A stretch of DNA of 64,000 nt from assembly GCA_963930775.1 (NCBI GenBank), contig OZ005689.1, positions 28,098,044 to 28,162,043 on the forward strand. Reading direction: 5' to 3'. Below, piece by piece: positions 1 through 10,928 of the stretch. This stretch comes from Cliona cf. orientalis. Taxonomy: Eukaryota > Porifera > Demospongiae > Clionaida > Clionaidae. Numbering within the stretch: position 1 is the stretch's first letter; every line of letters starts with the position of its first letter. The position numbers and the translations under genes are program-made. Under the pieces are notes generated by a model, which was not told the origin of the DNA, searched no databases, and saw only the letters and a program-made list of their open reading frames with translations.

Positions 1-520
1 GATATCTGCCATATGTTGAGTACATCGCATGTTGGTGCATGTGATTTTTGGCAATGTTTGATGACGCTTCCTCTGGGTCAGTTAAAAATAATTACAACAG
101 CTCATTAGCAAGAGTTGCTAGACCCTTCTCCCTTGACTATGAAACACAGCATTATGAATAGGAGAGAGGGAGTGGGTCCAGCTGGCCCCAGCTCATACAT
201 TTGTAGTTGTTTTCCATATAAAATATATCCCTTCCTAGGTGATATAAATTGAGTTGTGAGCCATTGAGCCCCAGGCTGACATAGCCTGAAGGGGGAGGGG
301 AGTACCTCTGCTGGTTGTTTCCTGGAAGGGGTGTTTCACCCAGTATGTACTCTTGCAGGGATAGACTGGTGAGGAGAAGCCCGATCTTCCCAGATGTCCA
401 TTGACCTTTTGAGGTATAAGTGTTGGTATGTAATTACCCTCTGCCAGCCTTAGCCACCCATTTAGCCTGGGGACTAGGTAGCCGCGTCCCCGGGCCACGC
501 CCACGTTTTCAGTGCAATAC
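1..520. other. Intergenic, nothing recognised
   Basis: No frame here has coding character, splice signals or family motifs. The only long open stretch, on the minus strand at 235-504, has no recognisable composition. No repeat copy of this segment was noticed elsewhere in the window. Confidence 0.4.
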
Positions 521-965
521 TACCGTAAACTCTGGTTATTAAGCGCACCTCGCTATTAAGCGCACATTATTTATTAAGCGCATGGTCTCTTCTCGTTACA
601 AGCTATTGTTTATTAAGCGCATGCGCTTAATAGGCGTGGCGTTCTATGAACCTGACCTTGACCGGCTGGAAAGTATGTGGAGTCAAGATATCTTTAGAGA
701 AATGATGGCCATGTCATGCGAGAAGATCGAGTTTCAGACAAATCGCCAGCACTCGTCGTCTTGAGTGGCAGCTGTAAACGCTAAAGCGCTCGGTCGATCG
801 AGCCAGCTAGCGCTAGTGCGAGCGGGCTCGCATCCATCACGTGACGTGCCCAAACGTTTGTGGGCGTGGTTATGTGCCATATAAGCGCATATCCTTTATT
901 AAGCGCATACTGTCGTTCCGTTTACCGCTATAAGCGCATGCGCTTATTAACCAGAGTTTACGGTA
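521..965. mobile_element. TA-flanked MITE with ~26-bp TIRs
   Basis: The left end taccgtaaactctggttatt and the right end, its reverse complement, pair over about 26 bp with one mismatch. Both ends abut TA, as expected for a Tc1/mariner or pogo-type duplication. Internally the motif ttattaagcgca recurs several times in both orientations. A 60-codon frame at 582-764 shows no transposase motif, so the element is probably non-autonomous. A solo end of the same family lies at 10791-10821. The pogo/mariner assignment is inference from the TA duplication and the 'ttaagcgc' style of terminus. Confidence 0.75.
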
Positions 966-2100
966 TTGTTTACCAGTAGTTGCCTCTCGAGAGGTCTATT
1001 AGGGACCTCTAAGTACAAGCTGTAAGTATACCTCTGCTTGTGTTTCTTGCATTTAGTTGACCATACCTGTCAATTCATCTAGAGCTCTCCATGTGCTGCT
1101 TTATCTGCCTATGCACACAAATTTGGTTGGCCATAGTATGCATTGGCAGATAAGAATGTGTGCTGCTGCAGATCCATATTGGTATCAAAATATCGGGTAT
1201 AGTGCAGCATGAACACATGGGGTACGTTTTCTTAAGAGCTCTAGAAGGCATCTGCACGAGGAGCCCAATTTTGAATCAGCTGGGAGGTATGCTCCTTTAT
1301 AGCAGCAATGTTCCCTTTCTTGCTCCCACAGATTTGGGGGGCAAGAGTTATATGTATTTGCCACAAATGTCATACCATCCCCCAGTTTTGTGTGGTCAAA
1401 CTACTCAGCTATGGAGTACAGAGAAACAATTGGCACTCTGTATACACTTTTTTTTTTACGTAGCTGGTACATGTACGTGTTGGCGTTTTATGTGCATATA
1501 CAGTTGCAACTCTTCAATCCCCAGTGGAATGTGCTTATTACCCTGCGTGCATGCTCAAGGGGTAAAGTACATGCAATCGGTCGTGTCGTCATCATGAGCA
1601 AAAATCTCAGGACGTAGGCACCTGAGCGACTCGTAAGCACCAACAAATCGATCGAATTTGGCAAATGGCTTCAGTGTGTTTCTAATCGAGGTCACTGTAG
1701 AGCCTTTTTGTTGGCCACCGTAGCCACGGAGTGCCTACTGAATGCATGGTACACTGTACATGTATGCCATATGTGCTTTCTGCTCATGTGCACAGGGCCC
1801 TATAGCTATGGGACCAAATCAGAAGGGAGAGGGAGAGGGAGGGGAAGAGAGGAGGGTGGGAGAGAGAGGGCAGAGAGATAGTAGTAGTATTTCAAATAAA
1901 AGTATAAGTAATTAGAGGCAAAATCCAACATCTACTATTGAGATGGCATGCAGTTATCTCCCATTGCTGCACGATTTGACTAGGAGTGCACTACACTAAT
2001 TACCTGTCCTCTCTCCTTCCCTTCCCACTCCAAAGTACATGTAGATGTGCACTGTTTGCTGTATTATAGGTACACTCAAAATATAGTTGTAAGGAACACT
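966..2100. other. Intergenic, nothing recognised
   Basis: There is a purine-rich patch near 1825-1880. The overlapping open stretches at 1160-1617 look like chance frames: no start context, splice sites or conserved motif. Confidence 0.35.
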
Positions 2101-2345
2101 GTGTACTGATTGGTCACTCAGAGGTCTCTATTTCTCATAGAGACGTACAAGTTCTCATAGAGACCTAGTCCTCAGATCAACTGCCATGGGTACACTTGCT
2201 ATAATTATTTTAAATAAGTTAGAGACCTTGTCCAGCGGCCCCTATGCTCCTTGGAGACCCTTGGTAGCGCCCTCGCTGCGCTCGGGACACTACAGCCTTG
2301 GGACATGGGGTCTCTAAATCACGTAGAGACCTTGGACTTGTACTA
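2101..2345. repeat. Irregular inverted repeat built on 'agagacc' motifs
   Basis: The arms carry tctctatttctcatagagac-type sequence on the left and tctctaaatcacgtagagac on the right. The centre contains ccctcgctgcgctcggg. The same central motif (ccctcgcttcgctcggg) sits in the loop of the much cleaner hairpin at 39155-39294, so the two are probably the same class of foldback sequence. Pairing here is weak. Confidence 0.3.
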
Positions 2346-3991
2346 TATAGTGGGCTTCACTATACATATACGTTTGATTTTTGTCTCTTTCACCAAGTCT
2401 TGTATGTTTCTATTGCAGTAGCTTACTGACTGCTCTTAATTGATCAATTCAATTGTTCGATACATTTGCGCCATGGACGCATAATGATTTTGGCCTTCAT
2501 GGATATGTTTATATAACATTGCATCTGCATCCACATCTGTTTGCATAGAAATGAGAGCTGCGGCAGTAGTGGGCATACATGTATGTGTAGCTGACGTATA
2601 CACATGGCCTGCAGTGCATGGATCGAGTCGATAGGTGTCGCCAACAAAGACGCAGTGTTTGCGATGCTCGTGGGCCTTGCCAAACCATTTGAAGCATAAT
2701 GAAGACAAATTTTGGACAACTTGTATGGATTTGTCATATTTACTAGTTGCTCAGATGCCTAGATGTCCAGATCTGGCGATTTTGTGGTGACAGGCAGACA
2801 GACAGACAAAACCAATTACTTTATCCCTTGTGCATGTGAGATGGTAATGTGTTCCTGGTGTTGTTCACTAGCTCAGCATGTGTATGGGGCTATATTAATG
2901 TCATAATTATGGAGGATGTAGTCACTTTGTGAGAAGGGTATCCATCTTATTTGGGGGTGGTCATTTAGAGGTCTGCAGAGCAATACTGGGTTACTATCAA
3001 ATGTGGGTGTATCCATTGTTACAAGTACAAAAACAATTGAAGAATGAAGTAGGGATGGCAGGATCAAAAAGTACACAAACAAGGGATAATCACCTCTACT
3101 ATACATCCCTACGCTTGCTTTTCTCGACCGTAGTATTGTGCACCTATTAATCATGGTTGACGTGTTTGTTGAGTGTGGTGTGTGGGAGACATTCATGCAG
3201 GTTGTTCCCTAGTTGTCACGATCGTTCGGTTTATCAGTTTTGATTCAATCGCATCATAGTTATTACTGGCTATTGTTGCACCCCTCAAAAAGCAAGCGTA
3301 GGGATGTATAGTAGATTATTACATGTATATCACCTGATGATTCTGAGGGGGGGGGGGGGGGGAGTCTACTTAATTATAATCGGTTGAATGAGCAAACCAT
3401 GTAAGATAGAATTACGCTGAGAGCATGTCCGGCTTTTCCTGATGGTTGAGGCATACACAAAAAGATTGAAGCTATGTATATGGAAAATGACTGTTATAAG
3501 AGTCAAATTCTGTACCAGAATATCGGATGAGAGGCAAGATCAGCACAAATATCGTCCAATGATACTCTTTCTTTCTGGACTGAAGATCATAGCGATCACA
3601 GTCATCACCATAAAGGTTCAGCTCCTCCAAGTCAGTGGTTACACAAATTCCATGCTTGATACCAGCGACAGACAAGAAACGCAAATTGCATAAAAAAATG
3701 CAATGTTCAAGGCTGGAACAATCTTCCATCCTTTAGTAACTTATCTTAGTAGCGAGATGGAATATTAAACTCAGCCCCTTAATTTGGATCAACCTCATAA
3801 TAATTATACTGAACGTTATATTCCCACATCAGGAGTTTGGCCACACATCATGATGGCATGCAGTGATTTCATAATTTTGACGGTGCGGCATACCAGTGAT
3901 ACCAGTGATACCAGTGGGGTGCTGGTGGCTTCCTCTTATGTCCCCCCCCCTCTGTCCCCCTTCTGTGCACTATAAGGACATGTCTTGGGCA
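2346..3991. other. Intergenic; simple repeats, possible LRR fragment
   Basis: Contains a short (GACA)n run near 2792-2812, a G-run near 3347-3361 and a short direct repeat (taccagtga)n near 3893-3918. On the minus strand between about 3590 and 3725 one frame reads LRFLSVAGI and LEELNLYGDDC, which resembles leucine-rich repeats. No splice sites or longer repeat register back it up, so it may be chance or a decayed fragment. Confidence 0.3.
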
Positions 3992-4133
3992 CAAATATAA
4001 CCATAAAGTAGGAAAATTACACACTATTTACACACTAATTACACACTAAGTAGAACACACTATAAACTAGAGCTCATAGAGCACATACCCCGCGTGCCAT
4101 GGCAATACCACCCATGGCCATGCCTCTTGTTAG

Positions 4134-4545
4134 AGACCATGAACTTTTTCGTTCCCTTCTGAGATCCATGATCACAAATGACATTAATTTTGTGCTAGAA
4201 ATTTGCTATAGAGCAGATCGAGCATGCACAGTAGACTCCCTAGAGCAGCTCGAGCATGCGCAATAGACTTCATGTGGTACTACTACCCTAGTAGGTGGGC
4301 GTGTCCGACATACTCGCACTATTTGTAGCTCCTCTGGATCTCTTGCTACTCATGAACTTTGTCGTTCCCTTCTGAGGTCCACGATCACAAATCTGAGCTG
4401 GAAGTATCCTGTAGAGCCGCTCGAGCATGCGTAGTAGACTCCCTGGAAATAGAGAGCAGCTCGAGCATGCGCAATAGACTTTAGGAGATACTAGGTGGGC
4501 GTGTCTGAAGTAGGCGTGTCCGACATACTCGCACGATTTGTAGCT
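4134..4545. repeat. Tandem duplication, unit ~210 bp
   Basis: Two diverged copies follow each other, each beginning near catgaacttt.gtcgttccct, passing through gagcagctcgagcatgcgca and ending near cgacatactcgcac.atttgtagct. No coding frame is kept between the copies. It lies beside the AAGTAG-family element end at 4760-4971. Confidence 0.6.
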
Positions 4546-4659
4546 TCCCTGTGTATTGCCTAGTGTTAAGGATGAGACAGAAGGTGTTTTTTCGCTGTCT
4601 TACATCATTTTATCCCATTTATTGATCCTACTTTCGCCTAAATGTTGAGATCTGCCGAT

Positions 4660-4712
4660 TTTTGTGTTGACAGACGACAGACGACAGACGACAGACAACA
4701 GACAACAGACAA
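4660..4712. repeat. (GACAGAC)n short tandem repeat
   Basis: A run of gacagacgacagac units follows the phrase gatctgccgatttttgtg. A near copy of the same phrase and repeat lies at about 2770-2830, so this is a dispersed repeat with a simple-sequence core. Confidence 0.5.
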
Positions 4713-4752
4713 ACAGATTGCTTTACCCCCTGCTGCGCATGCGCGCACGCGG

Positions 4753-4971
4753 GGTAATAATCTAATTCATGGGGGGTTTGGGAGCACTTGGGGGGATAAT
4801 TTTTACATGAGCATGCATAATGGGTCCAAACCAGAGGTTTAATTTTTGATTCACACCTTACAATTAAAGTTATGGCCCTTTGAAGTTTTCCCATATTTTT
4901 GTATGTCTCTACTATGCATCCAGCTCAACTATGTGGTGGTTTTCGGACAATTCTTTTTTCTGCTTAGTGTG
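4753..4971. mobile_element. 3' part of an AAGTAG-family MITE
   Basis: The segment contains the family landmarks attcatggggggtttgggag, aattaaagttatggcccttt and catccagctcaactatgtgg, and ends in ttttttctgcttagtgt. It matches the right portion of the five copies at 31934-34792. Its own left terminus is missing; an acacactaagtaga motif at about 4041 could be the original end displaced by later insertion. Confidence 0.6.
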
Positions 4972-5029
4972 TGATCTGCTTGAAAAAACAAAAAAAAACA
5001 CGAAATTCTCAGTGTTATAAGCGGCAGAA

Positions 5030-5105
5030 CAGGGTTTCATTTAGGGGGGGGGGCGGGAGGGGTCACTCGCCCCCCCTTGGAAGCAGGCTGCCCCCCCTTG
5101 AGAGT
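5030..5105. repeat. hAT-like terminus followed by G and C runs
   Basis: The motif cagggtttcatttagg leads into a G-run and then two C-runs. The same terminus marks the elements at 13606-13949 and 46855-47476. Only one end is visible here. Confidence 0.4.
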
Positions 5106-5843
5106 AGCCACCATCCATACATGCAATACATGCACAAGTAAAACATTTAAACGGTGAAAGTGTCCAAAGCGGCAAGCAGCTGTAATTTCACTCGTGCAGC
5201 TCAGTGATAGGCTGGACAGAGGACTAAACGCGCATGCGCATAATGCATTGACACTATCAAGAAATGGCGACCTGCTGTCTTGTCGCTGTCGATTCTGAGG
5301 GTGTATTGTACTACCTCAGCTCATGATTCAGGAAGTTCATGTTCTGTAGTATACGTACGTAAGCATGAAGACGCAGCGATGGTCGGACGGAATGTGGTGT
5401 CGCAGAACTGCCTGTGGACTGAAGGTGATGGGGCACTCTAATTGGACTTATCATACCATTGGTCAAATGGTGCCGTGTCTGCTAGAGAACTGCCTTAGAT
5501 CTTTTGGTGCATTGTGAGATTTTGTGTCACTCACATTTATCTGATTTTTGAGCTTAGTCACTTATTGTGTGTGTGTTGCTTAGGCAATCCCTTTTCAGGG
5601 GCAGAATCAATCAATCAATCAATCAATCAACCCACTTTTTTACAAAGGAGAAAAAGACAGGGTCGGTCGGGTCCGGATATCGGATCCGAGCAACAACATA
5701 TTCAATAGGTATGGCCTAAGCCAATCTTCGCGGCAAACGCGCGGACTTCATGGGTGCATTCTTTTGTCACATGACTATTACGTAATCTTCGTACCTCCTC
5801 CTCCGCATCTGACTTCCGTACGCGTGCAAACCCGTTTGTACTC

Positions 5844-6255
5844 AGAGGAGGTTCGACAGGGTCAAAAGGTCACAATTAGCCAATCACGTGCTCCCATATG
5901 TTTGTATGGGAGTACTGATTTCACCGCTGTACCCCAGTTATCTTGCTACGAAAGTATCTCTATCATGTTTTTCGTCGTGTCTAATACTAGTTCGAGCCCT
6001 GTACTCTTCGTAAACTATTTTCTAGGCTACCATCTGGCTGACCTTTGCGACCTTGGACAGCAAGGGAAGCTGTTGTAGCGAGAATGATGGCATAGAAAAG
6101 CCGCCGATTACTTCTAAAATGTCTGTCATCCACCTTGGAGAAAGCAGTGCCTGTCACCATGATAAATCAAGACTGTCTAAATTCGGGGTCAAAGTATAAG
6201 AATGCTCGTTAACGGAGGGTTATTGCTGACCTTTTGACCCTGTCGAACCTCCTCT
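5844..6255. repeat. Perfect 29-bp inverted repeat spanning 412 bp
   Basis: The arm at 5844-5872 starts agaggaggttcgacagggtc, and the arm at 6227-6255 is its exact reverse complement over 29 bp. The interior has no clear coding frame. No target-site duplication is obvious, so it may be a TIR element with lost flanks or a foldback. It ends 64 bp before the TATA box of the nuclease-like gene. Confidence 0.65.
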
Positions 6256-6318
6256 GGTTTGTACTTGTCCGGCCGGCCACGCCATCTTGTTTTGACCGGT
6301 TTACACAGGTGCAAAAGC

Positions 6319-6326
6319 TATAAAAG
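6319..6326 (+). promoter_or_regulatory. Candidate TATA box of nuclease-like gene
   Basis: The motif tataaaag in the context gctataaaagagg lies about 185 bp upstream of the ATG at 6504. Spacing fits a TATA promoter with a leader of roughly 150 nt. Transcription has not been shown. Confidence 0.45.
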
Positions 6327-6503
6327 AGGTCGACTCTCGTTGGACGCGTTGTCGGTGTACGTACATATTCTCTCGTTGTACGCCACGTTCTCGATCTCCA
6401 CATCGGCGTCCGTCAGGCCTCACATCCACCCCTATCCAGCGTCCCTTCCACATCCCGTCATCGAGCGCACGTCCATCCCCATCCAGTTTACTCTCCACTG
6501 GCC

Positions 6504-7515
6504 ATGGCTACGAGAACGTCCACCGAGAGACGGTCGCGCAGGGTGAGCACCTCGCGCTCATTATTATCCGTACCTGCACTAGCCGCACCCGAGGTTCGCG
6601 AGAGTGAGGTGTATCTTCTGGATCAGGAGGCGGAGGGACCAGCCGCAGCCTCCGACAAAAACAGACAAAGAGAGTTCGGACAACTAATGGGATTGGTTAC
6701 CACGTCGGTTGTGGTTCCCCCGGACTTTACTGCTATAACGGAGGACGAGGGGAAAGTCATCGCCGATGCTTCACGCCACAATTTATTTGAAGCTTTAGCG
6801 ACGGAGGACGCGTGCGATGGCTATTTTACCACCGAAGGTGCCGATAGAGCGATATCCCAATCGAGGAGGGGCGAAACCGTGACTATGTGCTCCTGCCACG
6901 CGCATCGGTTTCTGAACTCAACGACAGCAACCCGGTTCCAAAAGGAAGACGTGAAGTTACTTATAAGATCCCGGGAACCTTTAACTGACTGACGATGCCG
7001 GAAAACTGTTTGGGATGTCATTAATTAGACTCATCATGAGTTTTGCCTCGAAAGAAGGTTCTGTGCAATCAGTTTCCATGGGGAGCGAATGGTCCGTGTC
7101 CTTCTGTTTATTACAGGGGGAAAACCGCTCACACTATCGAGGATTCCCAGACTTCATTGTTAGGCGGGATGGAAGTGGTGGAGCTACCTTTGTCGTAATA
7201 GCAGTAGGGGAAGCACAATCGAATGAGAAGGATGCCGTTCTACAGGGGGGCATATACGCCGTCGGGCAACTGCGGAAACGGGAAAGCAAGGAGCAAGTGG
7301 CATGCGTAGCTCTACACAAAAATAAATCGATGAACCTAATGGTTGCCTCCAGAAGTGCGGTCTCTCCCAGAGCTACCATCTCTCCTAGCACCCGCATCGT
7401 TGGGCAAGTGTGCTACAAGTACGTAGCTGACACTATTCCTTTGAGCACAAAAGACTTGGGATCCGTAACTTTACTAGCAAATAGAATGGTGGCTACACTC
7501 ACTACTATTATGTAA
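6504..7515 (+). pseudogene. PD-(D/E)XK nuclease-like gene with 4-bp duplication frameshift
   Basis: Two consecutive frames (6504-6992, 162 codons; then the second frame to 7515) describe one protein of about 335 residues. The break at about 6984-6992 is a tandem actg duplication, which shifts frame by four and creates an immediate TGA. The downstream frame is already open before its first ATG, supporting one interrupted gene. The second half carries a GFPDFIV segment (from 7141) followed about 20 residues later by VIAVGEAQS (E codon 7210), the spacing of a D...ExK/Q active site in restriction-endonuclease-fold proteins. The first half is polar and matches no family known to me. Start choice rests on the upstream TATA box and MATRTSTERRSRR start. 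The break could be an assembly error, a real pseudogene or, less likely, a tiny intron. Confidence 0.55.
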
Positions 7516-8253
7516 ATGTAAATGTATGAAATGTACATGCTATATCATATGCAATCAAAAAATATTTTTTTTATTTTTAAGTGTAGAGAAGGAAAGAGAG
7601 AGAAAAGGCTGCGAGGGCGTTGAATGCGAAGCTTTTTGGTGCTGGCTAGGTTGAACCCCCTCTGTGCCTGCATGGTGTCTCTGCTTGCTGCATGTGCAGT
7701 ACTATCACATGGACGACCTAATCGTATACACACACATAAGTACAGCAATTGAATAATTTATGTGGGGCTTAGCTTCGGCTCACCCCAATTATTACAGTTA
7801 CTATAGTTAAGCTACTACAGGAGCTACGTAGAAATATTTCTGTTTGTGAGTTGATCATTAAAATATACATACACATATACACACATAAATACACATAAAC
7901 TGTAATAATATACAGTCATGTGGCTTGGCTGTTGTCTAGCAACCATAGTTGATTTTATGTGTACGCAGTTGTAGCCTGTACTCCATTGCAAAGTAGGTAA
8001 AGCAACATGAGCTAAATATGCACCACTAGGATGCATCTCTTCTATACGTATGTGTATGTATCCATGTGTGTGTGTGTGTGTGTGTGTCTGTACGTATGTG
8101 TGTATGTCACTGCGCACATGTACAGTGTGGCCCCACTCCTCCTTTAGCTACATTTCTGCTTTAACAAGACATGACATTTTTTTATTCACTAACCCCCCCC
8201 CCCTCCCCACACATACAGAGTTGTCTTCACCCTCTCAATAATAATTAGGTCCT
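7516..8253. other. Intergenic with (GT)n
   Basis: An A/T-rich stretch follows the nuclease-like gene. A short (GT)n lies near 8064-8090. No coding signal was found. Confidence 0.4.
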
Positions 8254-8457
8254 TACCGTAGGACGGGTTTTAATTGCGTAATTTAATAAATGCGTTCTAG
8301 TCAAGTCAGGCCAAATTGAATAATTGCGATGGACGACCCCGTACCGTACTGTAGTATACGTGAACGTTTATGTTCGCGAATCTAATAATTGCGAAACGTA
8401 GAAAAACTCGCAATTCTCATTTAATAGATACTCGCAATTAAAACCCGACCTACGGTA
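8254..8457. mobile_element. TA-flanked MITE, 204 bp
   Basis: Terminal inverted repeats of about 24 bp begin taccgtaggacgggttttaa on the left. The right end is the reverse complement with one mismatch, closing in cctacggta. The interior repeats aattgcg/cgcaatt motifs. Its terminal style (TA then CCGTA) is shared with elements at 521, 13228, 38051 and 62900, though the inner sequences differ. Too short for a transposase. Confidence 0.75.
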
Positions 8458-10614
8458 TGTACTTGTAGTTGTTTTTCATCTTCCTCCCCTCTCCTTTGAA
8501 AAAATTCCTAGAAAGTCTTGTAATAAGAGTATGCATACTTTTGTCTCAAAACTTCATCCACCACCCACCCTGCATGCAAAAACATTGCTAAAAATACGAC
8601 CTTGATGTTAATGCTTCAAGTAGTGACACTACAGCTGCTCCAGGTAGTGTGTATAATATAGTGGCCAGTATATAATTTAGAAAACCGTAGTACAGTTCCA
8701 TGATGCCACAAATCAGACTGTTGTCCACTATGCAGCTATTCATACACCCATCAGACTTCTCTGAGTACAGGTAGTTTGTTTTCCATCATAGTACAAAATG
8801 AGATGTTTGCTGACTGGGCATGTAATTGTGCAATTCCATGTAAGGTAATTCAGTGGTTTTGTGGTGTTGTACTGAAACAGCTGACTTGCTTGTATTATCC
8901 TGAGCATACTATAGAGTCATCCAAATTACACTTAGTATAAGGAAGTACACAAATGCCATGTCAGCAAACAGGGTTGTTCTCTGCTCTGCCATAATATCTA
9001 GATGTACATGTATCTCTCCTCGTTGAAGTCAGTTGCCTGAAGCTCCCACCCTCAGGTGGCGTGATGAGTCGTTGATGGCTTCTGGTTTTCACATTGGAGA
9101 TATGTTTCTCTCTTGTGTTCTCTATCCCAGTCTATACTACATATATATTTGTATTAATATGGCTGCATTCTCCCTCTCTGTATCATCTCAATACTTGTTT
9201 GTGTTGGGCACTTGGTACAGTTGTTTATTACCTGTTCAAAGCTGATTATATTACAGAGCAGTAGGTACAGTTATAGGTTACTGAGCAAAAAAATTTATGA
9301 ATGAAAACATAATATCAAGTTGTATCATGTTGCTCTAAATATAATCTGCTCTACAGTACATGTACTCTATCAGTATAATAATATTGTGTCATGGACACTT
9401 GCCTGGGACACTATGGTATTACCCCCGTGTGCATAGTAAAGTATTCGGGTGGCTTGACGTTTTCTCTCTTTCTCCTCGTTGAAGTCAGCTGCCTGAAGCT
9501 CGGGTGGCATGATGAATCGTTGATGGCTTCTAGTTTTCTCATCGACTTATATTTCTCTCTCTGTTCTAAAAAAATTACCTGATATCAGCATAGAGGCAAT
9601 CTTAACGAGTGGTGAGTATATCATCAAAAATGTCAAAGCTGACGTTTGTTTCACCTCATAATGTTGACAAACTATACAAATCACATCAGGTGTGCCATGT
9701 GCTGTTTCAACCGTGTACTGCACATCTACATGTATATGACGCGTACATGTAAGTGAATGCAAGAACACACACTAGGCTACTAATTGTGCACACGGGGTAT
9801 GTGCTCTACAGAGCTCTCATTCTCTCTTTCTTGAAAAACTGGCAGTCATGTTGATGTGCTCATTGTAACGTGGTGCTTGTAGTCACACTGTCTAGGTGTA
9901 AGGGTCAAGGAAGCTCATACTAGTGTCAGCTGCTATTATGTTTAGGCCGCTATCTTTACATCAATATGTATGTGCATTGTACACATTTAGCTTCCTCCAT
10001 AAACCGAGGCAGTGTGGCCCAGGCTCTTTATATCGTGTGTGTTTATGTCGAGCTCCTCCAGTTACAGCATGATTGAGCCGTCCATGATGGAGCACTTGTT
10101 GCTCCTGTCAGTGGAGATATATGGCATGTACTGATACAGACTTGGTTTTCTGTGGCATTTTTGTGTTAGTGAATGGTCTGTATTGTGCTATATCTTTCCT
10201 CTCTTCTTAGAGCTCAGTCGGGACGAATGTGAAGGCTTGTTGTGTATGTATGTATGTAATGGCTGATTCTTGGCTGGTCAGCTTTGGATGATTTCGCTAG
10301 AGAATGTTTTCCAAAGCAGCTATGAGTACACATTCAGAGTAGGGTGGGGAGATATTTAATTTGTGTGCTTACAGTTCGATCCAGGAATTCTTTCTCTCCC
10401 TTGAATTTGAGCCGGGGCATTGTGTAGTTGACATAATGCCTTGAGGGTCACCTGTGCATCTGCCTCCGTGTGGCGTGACCTGGGATAGGAGTTACATGTG
10501 CATAGAAATGTCTCCATAATCAGGTTCTAGTAGCTACCCACTTCACTATAGTTTGTGGTTCTGTTGTACATGTAACTCTGAAGCCAAAGGATGCACACCA
10601 TCACTGTCTCTTTT
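8458..10614. other. Intergenic with dispersed duplications
   Basis: A diverged ~95-bp direct duplication is present at about 9016-9112 and 9470-9562 (core gttgaagtcag.tgcctgaagct and gatggcttct). A second repeat, about 9825-9925, has a copy at about 12940-13015 sharing gtagtcacactgtctaggtg. No credible exon was seen. Confidence 0.4.
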
Positions 10615-10740
10615 TAGTCTCGTGCCCAGCCCCCTTCATGCACGTGTGAGAAAGGGTCTGGTCAAAAGGGTTGCACTTCCTTGTCCTCGAGGTATGTATA
10701 TTGCGGCCCAATCAGATTGCAGAACCATGGTCACATGACA
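10615..10740 (+). mobile_element. Solo terminus of the 9-bp-TSD TIR family
   Basis: Starts tagtctcgtgcccagccccc and contains the internal pairing partner aagggtctggt, then a subterminal aatcagattgcag also seen at about 50011. No matching right end was found, so this is a truncated copy of the family represented complete at 30909-35243 and 35894-36561. Confidence 0.5.
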
Positions 10741-10790
10741 TTAGTGGAATGTAATTATGCGTGGTATATACTACACTACACTGCTGTAAG

Positions 10791-10821
10791 TGCATGCGCT
10801 TATTAGCCAGATTTCACAGTA
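10791..10821 (-). mobile_element. Solo TIR of the 521-965 MITE family
   Basis: tgcatgcgcttattagccag followed by atttcacagta matches the right terminus at 939-965 with a few changes. No partner end lies nearby. Confidence 0.45.
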
Positions 10822-10928
10822 ACTTGATTTCAATCCTATTGCAAAATAACGAAAACCATAAAATATATTAGCATATTATGCAGTTATGACCATAAAGGGG
10901 AGTTGGTGAAGTAGGTCTCATAACTGGT

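Noticed and set aside
1160-1617. 145-codon and 75-codon plus-strand frames
   Set aside because: No domain, splice or composition support.
3472-3729. LRR/NLR exon on the minus strand
   Set aside because: Only one to two repeat-like lines, no splice borders; mentioned in the intergenic entry only.
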